44,917 nucleotides of DNA from assembly GCA_029245395.1 (NCBI GenBank), contig JAQWPL010000001.1, positions 1 through 44,917 of the forward strand, written 5' to 3'. The notes under the pieces are model-generated. The model was not told the DNA's origin, made no database searches, and was given only the letters and a program-made list of their open reading frames with translations. Position numbers and translations under genes: made by a program. Below, in pieces: positions 25,169 through 34,411 of this stretch. This DNA comes from Gammaproteobacteria bacterium (GTDB lineage Bacteria; Pseudomonadota; Gammaproteobacteria; Pseudomonadales; Pseudohongiellaceae). Every line of letters begins with the position of its first letter. Position 1 is the stretch's first letter.

Positions 25169-26482
25169 ATGAAAGCAATCTCCATTAAAAATCTGGCCAG
25201 AAAACTTTCCAGCCTGGGTCTCGAATCATTAGGAAACCTGTATTCCAAGAATAATGATCCCAAAACGGAGCAGATTGGCAACCTATGTAATGCCCTGCTC
25301 GAGCTAAAAGGCGAAGCATCATCTATCGCTCTGGCTGAAGAAATACTTGCAGCCTACAGTTCATTTAATCAAGAGGAAAAAATAGAATTTCTTCTGTATC
25401 TGGAAACTGATTTGGCCCCTGACAAGGAAAAAGTGGATTTTGCCATAAGCGAGTACCAGGATAATCCTGTTCAGACCTCCATTCAGGCACTGCATGACGC
25501 AAGCGAATCCAGGCGGCTTGGATTATTCAGAGCGCTTAATATGGCGCCAAAGGGTATCGAATCACTTATTACCATGCGAGAAGACATCCTTAATGCTCTT
25601 AAAATGAACTCGGGCTTAAGCGTGGTAGACAATGATTTACTGCATCTTTTCAGATCCTGGTTCAATAGAGGATTTCTTGAAATCAAGCGGATAGATCTGG
25701 AAACACCCGCACTGGTACTGGAAAAACTTATTCAATACGAACTAGTCCATGAAATTGAAGACTGGTCGGATTTGCATCGGCGGCTGGAAGAAGATCGACG
25801 CTGTTTTGGTTTTTTTCATCCTGTGATGCCCTATGAACCGCTTATCTTTGTAGAAGTAGCGCTCACAGATGAAATAAGCAGAAATGTGTCAGAACTGCTG
25901 AAGGAGGAAGTTAACAGTGATAATGGCAACGCACCCACTACTGCAATTTTTTATTCCATCAACAACTGCCTGAAAGGTCTTCGCGGCGTATCCTTTGGTA
26001 ACCTGCTGATCAAACAAGTGGTTGAAAAACTGGAGCGAGAAATATCGTCTATTAAAACTTACGCCACCTTGTCACCCCTGCCCGGATTCAATAACTGGCT
26101 TGAAAATGAACTGGACAACCTGGAATTTCTTGATGATAGTGTCCGTGGACAAGTTAAAGCTGTCTTGGCGCAGCCCACACAAGAGCTACTTACAAATGCC
26201 AAGCTGAAAAAAATACTCTTAAGCCTTTGTGCCTATTACCTATTGAAAATAAAAAGCAGAAATAAGCCAAGTTGCCCTGTAGCTCGATTTCATCTTGGTA
26301 ATGGTGCCACACTTGATAGCATCAACTGGCTTGCGGATAAATCTGAAAATGGGTTGAAACAAAGCACGGGGATGATGGTGAATTATATATACGACAAATC
26401 CACCCTGGCACGAAATCATGAAGTCTATGAACAAGATAATGCCATTGTCTGTGCGGCTGAAGTCAGACAACTGCTACCCTGA
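25169..26482 (+). CDS. Malonyl-CoA decarboxylase
   Basis: The 437-residue protein matches bacterial malonyl-CoA decarboxylases, which turn malonyl-CoA into acetyl-CoA and CO2. After the helical N-terminal domain come LLHLFRSWFNRGFLEIKRID, CFGFFHPVMPYEPLIFVEVAL, FYSINNCLKGLRGVSFGN and SPLPGFNNWL. The last conserved block, VARFHLGNGATLDSINWLAD, holds the catalytic His of the family. The gene is monocistronic with a strong terminator downstream. In bacteria the enzyme serves malonate use or control of malonyl-CoA; no malonyl-CoA synthetase is near. Confidence 0.95.
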   Translation: MKAISIKNLARKLSSLGLESLGNLYSKNNDPKTEQIGNLCNALLELKGEASSIALAEEILAAYSSFNQEEKIEFLLYLETDLAPDKEKVDFAISEYQDNPVQTSIQALHDASESRRLGLFRALNMAPKGIESLITMREDILNALKMNSGLSVVDNDLLHLFRSWFNRGFLEIKRIDLETPALVLEKLIQYELVHEIEDWSDLHRRLEEDRRCFGFFHPVMPYEPLIFVEVALTDEISRNVSELLKEEVNSDNGNAPTTAIFYSINNCLKGLRGVSFGNLLIKQVVEKLEREISSIKTYATLSPLPGFNNWLENELDNLEFLDDSVRGQVKAVLAQPTQELLTNAKLKKILLSLCAYYLLKIKSRNKPSCPVARFHLGNGATLDSINWLADKSENGLKQSTGMMVNYIYDKSTLARNHEVYEQDNAIVCAAEVRQLLP

Positions 26483-26520
26483 ACTATGTTGCAGATTATA
26501 TTTTTTTAAATAAAAAACAA

Positions 26521-26550
26521 AAAACCCGAAGCTCTCGCTTCGGGTTTTTT
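26521..26550. terminator. Bidirectional Rho-independent terminator
   Basis: A perfect 12-bp stem AAAACCCGAAGC / GCTTCGGGTTTT with a TCTC loop lies between two convergent genes. It is flanked by A and T runs on both sides, so it can stop transcription from both directions. Confidence 0.95.
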
Positions 26551-26596
26551 AATCAAACATCTGTATTTGATACTGTTTAGTGCAGTGTAAAGAGTT

Positions 26597-27400
26597 TTAA
26601 GGAACTATTTGGCTGCTCCTGTCTACGTTATCAGCACCCTGACCAACCATCAGTTCTGCAGCGTAATTAGCCTGCTGGCAGATATATTCAAACAACTCCT
26701 GCCCATCTTGCCAGCGCAGGTTGAATCCGCCAGTATAGGACTGTGTATACGCACCCGGATCATCAACGGTTAGCTTGTAGTCAATTCGATCAGAATTGTA
26801 GCGAGTGAAGCGCTCAATAGTGTGCAACTGCTCAGTATGAGGTAAGCCTCTTCTGCCAAACCAGAAATCTTCATTGAATCCAATGCTGTCGATAACCAGT
26901 GTATCGCCTTCCCACCAGCCAATAGAGTGACCGTAATTACTAGGCTCCACATCAGCAGGATGAGAACGTCCATCCATATGAACCACGCGATAAGTATGTG
27001 GGCCGCCAATGTCGAAAATATACAAACTGTTCAACTCGGGTATTTCGACAAATTCAACGCCATAAGGAGTCAGAAACTGCCTTGATACACCTGACGCCTT
27101 ACAACGCGCGTGAGGTTCCAGTTCATGCAACTGACGCTCATCGTATAGCGCTTTAGCCCAGGGCTGAAATGGCACCACTTCCACGGGAGCAACTGGAGCA
27201 AAAATACTGAACATGGGTGTCCATACGCCCTTATTTTCGGGAGTAGCACCACCAAGAACTACCCGGCCCTGTGTATTCTTTGGCGCCGGCCCAAAGTTTT
27301 CTTCTTGCTGTGATGGTCGTTGGGCCAGGGCAATATTGCTGGCAATGGCCAGCACAGCCAGCAAGCCCACGATTACAAATTTACCATTGTTGAAAAGCAC
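26597..27400 (-). CDS. Secreted protein with the WEGDTLV domain (unnamed family)
   Basis: GTG 27400 is the start: GAGGAGG lies 7 bases upstream and a signal peptide ending NIALAQ follows. The 267-residue protein has YIFDIGGPHTYRVVHMDGRS, then SIGWWEGDTLVIDSIGFNE and GLPHTEQLHTIERFTRY, and TVDDPGAYTQSYTGG. The C-terminal half of 27898-29028 carries the same motifs (GQWEGDTLVVNTTGFNEGF; GLPHTDLLTMVEKFTR; TIDDPGAYTRPW). This family is abundant in environmental genomes, often linked to DUF6152, but I know no function. It is last in a run of four secreted proteins. Confidence 0.85.
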   Translation of the reverse strand: MLFNNGKFVIVGLLAVLAIASNIALAQRPSQQEENFGPAPKNTQGRVVLGGATPENKGVWTPMFSIFAPVAPVEVVPFQPWAKALYDERQLHELEPHARCKASGVSRQFLTPYGVEFVEIPELNSLYIFDIGGPHTYRVVHMDGRSHPADVEPSNYGHSIGWWEGDTLVIDSIGFNEDFWFGRRGLPHTEQLHTIERFTRYNSDRIDYKLTVDDPGAYTQSYTGGFNLRWQDGQELFEYICQQANYAAELMVGQGADNVDRSSQIVP

Positions 27401-27435
27401 GTCTATGCCTCCTCGCGTTTTGACCTGCAGGTTAT

Positions 27436-27852
27436 TTACTGCTGGCCACTGCCTATACTGGAGTCTGCATCCAGTGTCTCACCCGGTCTGCCACCAGTAG
27501 CTGTCAGAGTCACACTGCGGGCATTAACTCGAGGACTGCCATTGCGGGCCAGGAAGCCAGCAACAGTGATTGGCGTGCCGACTGATAAGGTTGTCCTTCT
27601 CCAGCCACGACGTTGCAAACCATGGGGCGGGCCAAGCTCAGCTCCCCAATTAGTAACTTCGCCTGTCTCTTCGTCACGGACATTCAAATAAATCCATACA
27701 TGAGGGTTGGTCCATTCGACTTTAGTGACGATGCCCTGCAAGTCCTTAGGTTTATTGGAATCAAACTCAGCCACAAATGAGTGGTGAGCAATCACGTTTC
27801 CAGTGAGCATGATTGTGCTGACCAGAATTATTTTTAACAAATGTTTCATCAC
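27436..27852 (-). CDS. DUF6152-family secreted protein
   Basis: The 138-residue protein has a signal peptide ending GNVIAHHSF. The mature domain reads HHSFVAEFDSNKP, GIVTKVEWTNPHVWIYLNV, then an Asn-Trp-Gly-Ala-Glu-Leu strand and VGTPITVAGFLARNGSPRVNA, all as in DUF6152. The function is unknown. The gene immediately upstream (27898-29028) has the same domain fused to a C-terminal domain that the gene immediately downstream (26597-27400) carries alone. The three genes are on the same strand with gaps of 35-45 bp and are probably one operon. Confidence 0.88.
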   Translation of the reverse strand: MMKHLLKIILVSTIMLTGNVIAHHSFVAEFDSNKPKDLQGIVTKVEWTNPHVWIYLNVRDEETGEVTNWGAELGPPHGLQRRGWRRTTLSVGTPITVAGFLARNGSPRVNARSVTLTATGGRPGETLDADSSIGSGQQ

Positions 27853-27897
27853 ATTTTCCTCGTTTTTCCCTATTACGAGCAGGGATTAATTTATAAT

Positions 27898-29028
27898 TTA
27901 CTGCCTGTTATGCTGACATAAAGAGAAAGGAAGTTCTGTATTTCCTACCCAACTTAGTTCCCAACTAGCTGTCCAAGGTCTCGTATAAGCTCCCGGGTCA
28001 TCAATTGTTACTTCATACTGCAATGTATCCTGATTGGAACGGGTAAATTTTTCTACCATGGTAAGCAAGTCGGTGTGTGGTAAGCCGCCATTGGTAAACC
28101 AGAAACCTTCGTTAAAACCGGTTGTATTGACCACCAGAGTATCGCCTTCCCACTGTCCCGTGGAGCGACCATAAAACAGCGGATTGTCATCATCACCACC
28201 TACAAGACCTCTTTGGTTTCTGCCATCCAAATGTATGATCCGGAAATTCCTGTTACCACTGCCCAGCAATACAAAAATACGGTCATTTTTTTTGTCTTCA
28301 ATCAACTGTAAACCAAGATCAGACTGATACTGTCGTGGCCCACCGGGTGGTTTGCAATCCAGATACATAGGGTCATCTCTGAGATTACGCTCCTGGCGAT
28401 TGATATACCTGGCTAACGCCCAATCTTGCATCGGAGCAACTTGTGCAGCGTCACCAATATTTTGCAACTGACCATAGGCATCCATTTCCACGGACACCCC
28501 GTCTTCTACCAAAGCTGTACTGGTCGGATAACTCCATAGCCCACTTACACCTCCAGGGACTGCACCGAGTGCTGGAAGGTTATCTTCTGACCAGCGTGGT
28601 ACTGGCCGGGAAGCCAGTGGCTTTTGAGGGCTAGTGTCAGATATTGTATAAACAGCCCTGCCCGTATCAGCCAGGCGAACGTTTTCACCCCAGATTTGTC
28701 TGCTGCCGTCTCGAGCTCTGATGCCGGATACGTTAATGGCATCACCTGGTAACAGAGAATTTTCATCCCAATTATTGGCGATCAGGATATTTGGGTTTTC
28801 CATCTCGACTGCCCAGTTGACCTGATCATTGCCGTTTATGACGTTAACAAATACATGCACGTGCGGGTTGCGCCAATCCACTTTGCTAACAATGCCACTA
28901 AACTCAATCTGATCAGCAGGGTCGAATTTGCCATGTATGGGGTGATGGGCATGGGTAATACTAAAACCGGACAAGGTCAGTACCAGTATCAGCAAATGCC
29001 TTGGTTGAATAATGTTGAATACTTTCAT
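27898..29028 (-). CDS. Secreted two-domain protein: DUF6152 fused to WEGDTLV domain
   Basis: The 376-residue protein has a signal peptide ending THAHHPIHG. Residues about 27-125 are DUF6152-like (GIVSKVDWRNPHVHVFVNV; NWAVEMENPNILIANNWDEN; AINVSGIRARDGSRQIW). Residues about 180-376 are the second domain, with FRIIHLDGRNQRG, STGQWEGDTLVVNTTGF, GLPHTDLLTMVEKFTR and VTIDDPGAYTRPWTAS. The middle contains MYLDCKPPGGPRQ. The two halves occur as separate neighbouring genes downstream, so they likely act together in the periplasm. No catalytic motif is known to me. Confidence 0.88.
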   Translation of the reverse strand: MKVFNIIQPRHLLILVLTLSGFSITHAHHPIHGKFDPADQIEFSGIVSKVDWRNPHVHVFVNVINGNDQVNWAVEMENPNILIANNWDENSLLPGDAINVSGIRARDGSRQIWGENVRLADTGRAVYTISDTSPQKPLASRPVPRWSEDNLPALGAVPGGVSGLWSYPTSTALVEDGVSVEMDAYGQLQNIGDAAQVAPMQDWALARYINRQERNLRDDPMYLDCKPPGGPRQYQSDLGLQLIEDKKNDRIFVLLGSGNRNFRIIHLDGRNQRGLVGGDDDNPLFYGRSTGQWEGDTLVVNTTGFNEGFWFTNGGLPHTDLLTMVEKFTRSNQDTLQYEVTIDDPGAYTRPWTASWELSWVGNTELPFSLCQHNRQ

Positions 29029-29058
29029 CTTGTACCTGATATAAACGAGTTATGCAGT

Positions 29059-29436
29059 TTACTGTCTGACTATTTCGAAAGCGCCTCTGCCATTACTACT
29101 GCTCCAGCTACCAGCCAAAGAACGTGAAGGCAATTCCAGGTTTTCGATAGTAGCCTCTATCGTATGACCACCAGCTGAAATCTCAACAGACCAGTTGGAA
29201 GGGTCAAGATCGACATTCTCGATTTCCATATTATCGGTACCAGGATTGATCATGCCGGTGACCTCTTCACCGTTCCAGTCCATAACGATGAGTACAAAAT
29301 CCCCATGGTCGGAATTCCCTGTCCATTCCCCAATCCAGGAGCCTTTAAGGGGATGACCTTCCTGGGCATAAAGATGAGTAGACAGTAGCCCTATTCCTAA
29401 AATGACTGCCAGACCTTTAATTAACCGTTTAAACAT
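29059..29436 (-). CDS. Small secreted beta-rich protein of unknown function
   Basis: The 125-residue protein has a signal peptide (hydrophobic about 9-21, ending HLYAQEG). The mature part is beta-rich: GSWIGEWTGNSDHGDFVLIVMDWNG, VTGMINPG, and RSLAGSWSSSNGRGAFEIVRQ. This is a lipocalin-like or similar beta-sandwich pattern in which GSW/GxWxG repeats at both ends. No named family assigned. It heads the run of four secreted-protein genes, 30 bp before the two-domain gene, so joint expression is likely. Confidence 0.8.
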   Translation of the reverse strand: MFKRLIKGLAVILGIGLLSTHLYAQEGHPLKGSWIGEWTGNSDHGDFVLIVMDWNGEEVTGMINPGTDNMEIENVDLDPSNWSVEISAGGHTIEATIENLELPSRSLAGSWSSSNGRGAFEIVRQ

Positions 29437-29626
29437 TTGTTGCGACTCCAGCTTTTGTTGTTATTTTATGTAAATACAATTAATGAATATCATCTGTAAT
29501 TACACAATTTATCAGTTATTTGCTCATGCTTTCAAGGATGAACTTTAGCATAATTCACCTGCTATTCATCCAGTTTTTACAGTTTTCACGTTATTTCCAA
29601 ATTGCAGCTAAACTCACTTATTCCAT

Positions 29627-29663
29627 AAAAAAGCCCGGTCTGAAACACCAGGCCGGGCCTTTG
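29627..29663 (-). terminator. Rho-independent terminator after the VOC gene
   Basis: GCCCGGTCT (29633-29641) pairs with AGGCCGGGC (29650-29658). On the minus strand the hairpin is followed by six T residues, 26 bp past the stop of the VOC gene. It separates the TonB receptor/VOC unit from the secreted-protein unit. The rest of the gap 29437-29626 is AT-rich with nothing else evident. Confidence 0.9.
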
Positions 29664-29688
29664 AATAGTTAAAGCATATCAGAAGGTA

Positions 29689-30243
29689 TCAGATCGGCTG
29701 TTCCCTGTGATAAGCCTCGTTGTTAGGAGTATGATCCCCTCCCAGCCAGCGTTCCAACTCACTATGTGCCTTGGGCAGCACCTCTTCATTGATTTTGTCC
29801 ACATCAGGATGGTCTGTGCAGAATTCTACAATCATTCCATCAGGGTCAATGATGTACAGGGAATGGCAGTATCCATGTTCCAGAAAGTAGTATTTGTCCT
29901 CTGGATAGTCTGAATCTTTGACTTTCCCCACAAGCTCATCTTGCAGGTCCTGTTCTACTTTCAGTGCGATATGCCGAAAACCGGAAATAGGCAATTCAGG
30001 GCCGAACTCTGCATTGTCTTCCGCATCAGCAAACTGGAAAAAAGCCAGTGCGCTTTCATCAGCGATACTAAAAAAACAGTGGCAATATGTGCGCTCCTTG
30101 CCAAACAGATCCGTTTTTTCACACCAGGTGGCCGTCATCGGCAATCCCAGCAGATCTTCATAAAACTGACGGGTGACTTCAAGGTTCTTCACGACATGGG
30201 CATTATGATGCAGACGTGAAGGTAATTTACTCTGAGCGTTCAT
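29689..30243 (-). CDS. VOC superfamily (glyoxalase/extradiol dioxygenase-like) protein
   Basis: The 184-residue protein has the vicinal-oxygen-chelate pattern: RLHHNAHVVKNLEVTRQFYEDLLGLP in the first module, and GFRHIALKVEQ with YIIDPDGMIVEFCTDHP in the second. Candidate metal ligands are His at HHNAHVV, His at RHIALKV and the terminal Glu of MIVEF. Members include extradiol dioxygenases, glyoxalases and isomerases; the exact reaction is not shown. It lies 56 bp downstream of the TonB-dependent receptor on the same strand, so it may act on the imported compound. Confidence 0.87.
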   Translation of the reverse strand: MNAQSKLPSRLHHNAHVVKNLEVTRQFYEDLLGLPMTATWCEKTDLFGKERTYCHCFFSIADESALAFFQFADAEDNAEFGPELPISGFRHIALKVEQDLQDELVGKVKDSDYPEDKYYFLEHGYCHSLYIIDPDGMIVEFCTDHPDVDKINEEVLPKAHSELERWLGGDHTPNNEAYHREQPI

Positions 30244-30299
30244 GGATATTCCTCATTTATTGCGTCGTATATTTATTTAGTTTGTTATGCCTATATTAG

Positions 30300-32594
30300 T
30301 TAAAAACGTTTCACAAAATCCAGCCCAAATCGCGCTGGTGTTGCCTTATACACAAATCCGCCGGTTGAGTACTCTGTATGATACTCCTCATCCAGTGCAT
30401 TTTTACCCCAGGCGGTCACGCTCCAATCGTCTGGAAGCTGAACACCAACTCTGAAATCTAGCAAATGAACATCATCCCGGTCATTGGTATCTGCCTGCTC
30501 TCTGTCAAAGAAAGTAGTCTCACCAAGGATCTGGTAATCGGTACGGAAGAAACCTTCCACACCATTACCAAAGGCATTAATTGGCCAGTGCACGTTAAAA
30601 CCAACATTAAATGTATATCCCGACACATTCGGAGCCTTATCACCGATATCTGCTGGCGTATCAGAATCGGTAATTTCGCTATCGGTGTAACCAATACCCA
30701 GATTGAAATCTGCATTAGCTGAAATTTGGTGCGTAAGATCAAACTCGAAACCCTGGTATTCAACTTCATTCAGGTTACCCAGGTTCTGAGTGGAGTTTGC
30801 TGCCAGAAAGATGAAAAAATAGGTACCTTCAGCTTCCGATCTGTATAGGCTTAGGTTGGCGCGAGTACGATTATCATTAAATTGCCCTTTCATACCCACT
30901 TCTATGGTATCCACGACTTCAGCATCAAAAGTATCTCCTACACCAAGGAAGCCACTGCTAAATGCCACTGCACCAACACCGGTCTGGTTAAAACCACCGC
31001 TGCGAAACCCACGGCTCACACTAGCGTAGTAGCTTAAGTTGTCTTGTGGTTTGTAGCGCACAGTGAACTTGGGCTGCCATTCATCCCAGGATTCTTCCCT
31101 TTTCTCGCCGGTAAATCCCTGAGGAAAACCAGGTACATTGGGAAGAAATGCAGTTGGAGTTTTCGTTGTATTTTCACGTGTATCATCATCGTAACGAAGT
31201 GAAAAAGACACTTCAGTGGCATCAGACACATCGTAGGCCAATTCACCAAAGACCGCCCAGGCAAAGTTGTCCTGGAAATCCGCGAGGAAACTTGCCTGCG
31301 GATTTACCGAATCAGTAGCAAAGTCAAAGGGGAATGCACCGCGTGGTGAATTAAAGACAGGGAACACACCACCACCCGTGTCTACCATGGCACCTGTGGA
31401 AACAAAGCGTTCCGTACCTACAAAATAAGTGCCAGCAATCCAGCGAAACCGGTCTTCAGAAGGTGAGGTAAAACGAAACTCCTGGCTCCATGCTTCTACA
31501 TCGAAATACTGACTCTGATTCTGGTCCGGAAATCCAAATGCTACGCCGATAGATTCAGCAATCGGGATAAAATCGAAAGCGTCTCCAGTTAAAAGCTCTT
31601 CCATGGTGTCATAGGAAGAAATAGACGTGAACGTACCGTTTTCCAGCTCCCAATCCATTTTGAGAGAGAGATTCACCAAATCCCTGTCATTTCTGCCAGC
31701 GTTATTGGTGCGGATATCAAGGCTGGTGTCATTCACCGAGTCCGGATCACCAGCACCACGCCCCAAGGAAAGAGGTGCGCCGGGAAAAGGCTCTGGATTC
31801 GGCGAGCGAATGTTGTAGTAAAGCGCGCCACCTTCCAGCTCAGATGAATAGAATCTGGCATCAGCTCTAAACGTATCACTGGGATCCCATATCAGACGCA
31901 ACCTGACGGAAGTGTCCTCAAAGGGATCCGCTGTTTGTCCAAGGAAAGTATTGTCGAGAAAACCGTCAGTGTTCTTGTGTGTAACTGCCGCACGGTATTT
32001 CAATGTGTTGGATTCTCCCAAGGGACCGCTAATCACACCCTGGACGTTATAACCGTCGCCAGAATCGGCTCCTACCCTGAATTTGCCTTCAAACTGGTCT
32101 GAAGGCTCTTTGGTAGTTACAGTAATTGCCCCACCAATAGCATTACGACCATACAGCGCTCCTTGTGGACCCTTCATTACTTCAATCTGCTCTACATCAA
32201 ACAACTCTTGATTGAACTGGGCAGGATTGACCATCAAGATACCGTCCATAAGAACAGCCACTGACATCTCAGTATTGCGATTTGCGGAAATGCCTCTGGC
32301 GGTAACGAATGAGTTGCCAGCATTTTGAACCTGCACCATAGTGACATTGGGTGTAAGCGCAATAAAGTCAGCAGGATTTTCAATCCCGGCCGATTCAATT
32401 TCTTCTGCGGTAAACACACTGATCGTCACTGGGACATCCACATAGGATTCGTCCCTTTTCCTTGCACTGACAAAAATTTCTTCAATGGCAATATCATTTC
32501 CTGTCTGGGCAAATAGACTGCCCTGCGGGACTACAATTGCGGCTGCCACTGCAGCAGTTAATAGTGATTTTCTTAAAGTGATTGAATTATTCAT
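30300..32594 (-). CDS. TonB-dependent receptor
   Basis: The 764-residue outer-membrane protein has a signal peptide ending SLFAQ, then a TonB-box-like region (IAIEEIFVSARKRDES). The plug domain contains VPVTISVFTAEEIESAG, NVTMVQVQNAG and VEQIEVMKGPQGALYGRNA. The beta barrel ends with the aromatic strand FGLDFVKRF. It resembles the large IroN/CirA-type receptors of marine bacteria, often used for organic compounds rather than siderophores; the cargo is unknown. AGGGAG precedes ATG 32594. A VOC gene follows and a G7 tract lies 128 bp upstream. Confidence 0.95.
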   Translation of the reverse strand: MNNSITLRKSLLTAAVAAAIVVPQGSLFAQTGNDIAIEEIFVSARKRDESYVDVPVTISVFTAEEIESAGIENPADFIALTPNVTMVQVQNAGNSFVTARGISANRNTEMSVAVLMDGILMVNPAQFNQELFDVEQIEVMKGPQGALYGRNAIGGAITVTTKEPSDQFEGKFRVGADSGDGYNVQGVISGPLGESNTLKYRAAVTHKNTDGFLDNTFLGQTADPFEDTSVRLRLIWDPSDTFRADARFYSSELEGGALYYNIRSPNPEPFPGAPLSLGRGAGDPDSVNDTSLDIRTNNAGRNDRDLVNLSLKMDWELENGTFTSISSYDTMEELLTGDAFDFIPIAESIGVAFGFPDQNQSQYFDVEAWSQEFRFTSPSEDRFRWIAGTYFVGTERFVSTGAMVDTGGGVFPVFNSPRGAFPFDFATDSVNPQASFLADFQDNFAWAVFGELAYDVSDATEVSFSLRYDDDTRENTTKTPTAFLPNVPGFPQGFTGEKREESWDEWQPKFTVRYKPQDNLSYYASVSRGFRSGGFNQTGVGAVAFSSGFLGVGDTFDAEVVDTIEVGMKGQFNDNRTRANLSLYRSEAEGTYFFIFLAANSTQNLGNLNEVEYQGFEFDLTHQISANADFNLGIGYTDSEITDSDTPADIGDKAPNVSGYTFNVGFNVHWPINAFGNGVEGFFRTDYQILGETTFFDREQADTNDRDDVHLLDFRVGVQLPDDWSVTAWGKNALDEEYHTEYSTGGFVYKATPARFGLDFVKRF

Positions 32595-32721
32595 GGAACT
32601 CCCTTTTTATTCAGATGTTTCTTCAACCCTATAAGTTGAACTCTTTGAATGATATAAATTTCGCATATCGAAAAATACTTCAAAGATGCTAGCTGTTTGT
32701 TATGTTGATTTCAATAACACA

Positions 32722-32728
32722 GGGGGGG
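32722..32728. repeat. Poly-G tract (7 G) upstream of the TonB receptor
   Basis: A run of seven G residues in AT-rich sequence lies 128 bp upstream of the TonB receptor start codon and 35 bp downstream of the alpha/beta hydrolase stop codon. Homopolymers can change length, but seven is modest. The rest of the gap 32595-32762 shows no gene. Confidence 0.7.
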
Positions 32729-32762
32729 TAATTTGAAGTTCGGATGTTTATTCAGCTTTGTC

Positions 32763-33467
32763 TCAGTGATTGAGGAACCAGTCGGTCATTAAATTGCTGA
32801 CAAGATCAGGCTGATCAAGTAACACCATATGCCCTGCATCAGGCACCACTTCTAAAATCGCATCGGAAAGACTGTCCCTGATCGCTTCATGCTGAGAAAC
32901 CGGACTCCACGAATCCTGTTCACCCACTATTAGCAGAACGCGGAGTTTAATTCGAGATAGATAGAGGCTTTGATCCCTGCGACCCAGTGCTGCAGTGATA
33001 TGCGCAATAAGGTTATCCAGGGACTGACGCCTGACCATGTTTTCGATACAGGATCTAATTACAGCATCATCATGTTCTCGGAAAGCCATCATCGTATCTG
33101 CCCACTGGACCGCATAGCGTTCCATGCCTATGTTTGTCGCACTCTCTACCAAGCTACCGCGATGTTTACATTCTTCATCAGTGACTGGATGTGCCCCAAC
33201 GCTAATCAGCATCAGGTGCTGAATTCTTTCCGGTGCCCGGTTGATCAATTCAAGTGCTACCTTGCCGCCCATGGAATAACCAGCCACGGAAAACTGTTCA
33301 GGCGCCTCATTGAGTACCAGCTCAGTCATTATTTCCAGTGAGTCTACGCCCCTGTAATCAGGGACCCTGATTTCAGCATGCTGCGAAAGTGCGGCTACCT
33401 GGTGTTGCCAGACATCCTGATCGCATAGAAGACCGGGTAGTAGATAGAGGATAGGATGTTGATCCAT
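32763..33467 (-). CDS. Alpha/beta hydrolase
   Basis: The 234-residue protein has the alpha/beta hydrolase fold: LYLLPGLLCDQDVW with the oxyanion region, the nucleophile elbow FSVAGYSMGGKVALEL (Ser in GYSMGG), LLIVGEQDSWSP with the acid Asp, and VPDAGHMVLLDQPD with the catalytic His. It resembles esterases and carbon-carbon-bond hydrolases used in aromatic breakdown, though the substrate is unknown. No signal peptide is seen. It is on the same strand as the TonB receptor, 168 bp upstream of it. Confidence 0.9.
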   Translation of the reverse strand: MDQHPILYLLPGLLCDQDVWQHQVAALSQHAEIRVPDYRGVDSLEIMTELVLNEAPEQFSVAGYSMGGKVALELINRAPERIQHLMLISVGAHPVTDEECKHRGSLVESATNIGMERYAVQWADTMMAFREHDDAVIRSCIENMVRRQSLDNLIAHITAALGRRDQSLYLSRIKLRVLLIVGEQDSWSPVSQHEAIRDSLSDAILEVVPDAGHMVLLDQPDLVSNLMTDWFLNH

Positions 33468-33646
33468 TTACAAGCGCGCCTGGAAAATATTAGTTTTAAA
33501 CACATTGGTATGCCGGGTAAGCAAGGCGCGGCATTATATAGGGTATCGATATTTACTCAATCCCCACAGCTACCAGTGCTAGAAAGACATGAAATACCAC
33601 TCCAAAGCATTTATGATACTCCGACAACTGAATTCAGGAAATAACT

Positions 33647-34246
33647 ATGAGCAAAGTACTGGTTTTGTATTACAGCATGTACGGGCATATCGAGGTTATG
33701 GCAAATGCCGTGGCGGAAGGTGCCAGAAAAGTGGACGGCACTGATGTCGTTATTAGACGTGTACCGGAACTTATGCCCGAAGAAGCCGCAAAAAATGCCG
33801 GCGTAAAACTGGATCAGGACGCTGAATTTGCCACTCCTGAAGAACTGGGGGATTACGATGCCATCATTTTTGGTTCGCCAACCCGCTTTGGCAACATGGC
33901 TGCTCAAATGCGTAATTTTCTCGACCAGACGGGTGGCCTTTGGTTTGAAGGCAAGCTTATTGGCAAAGTCGGGAGTGTCTTCACTTCAACGGCTTCACAA
34001 CATGGCGGCCAGGAAACTACTATCACATCGTTCCACACTACTTTGCTACACCATGGCATGGTTATCGTGGGTGTACCTTATGCTATCCCGCAGTTAACTA
34101 ATATGGACAGCATCTCTGGCGGGTCGCCATACGGTGCCTCGACAATTACCGGCAGTGACGGCAGTCGCATGCCATCCGAGGATGAACTCGAAATTGCCCG
34201 ATTCCAGGGCGAGCATGTGGCCGGAATAGCAGCGAAACTGGCCTGA
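33647..34246 (+). CDS. wrbA: NAD(P)H:quinone oxidoreductase WrbA
   Basis: The 199-residue flavodoxin-like protein reads [22 protein letters not shown] (FMN phosphate loop), [24 protein letters not shown] and [16 protein letters not shown], all diagnostic for WrbA. It reduces quinones by two electrons and protects against redox cycling, which fits a neighbourhood that may make hydroxyquinones. ATG 33647 is preceded by CAGGAAATA. It is divergent from the alpha/beta hydrolase gene. Confidence 0.95.
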   Translation: MSKVLVLYYSMYGHIEVMANAVAEGARKVDGTDVVIRRVPELMPEEAAKNAGVKLDQDAEFATPEELGDYDAIIFGSPTRFGNMAAQMRNFLDQTGGLWFEGKLIGKVGSVFTSTASQHGGQETTITSFHTTLLHHGMVIVGVPYAIPQLTNMDSISGGSPYGASTITGSDGSRMPSEDELEIARFQGEHVAGIAAKLA

Positions 34247-34411
34247 TCAGAACATTGTCCAGTCTCTCGATTCAGGGGTAGACAGGTTTGCTGACTGCCC
34301 GCGACGTCATTACAATAGCCCTGCTATAGCGTTTAGCTAGTTAGTTATTTTATTGAATTAACAGGGTTTTCTTTTTTACTCCTTATTCCTAAGCCATTTA
34401 TTAACTACATT

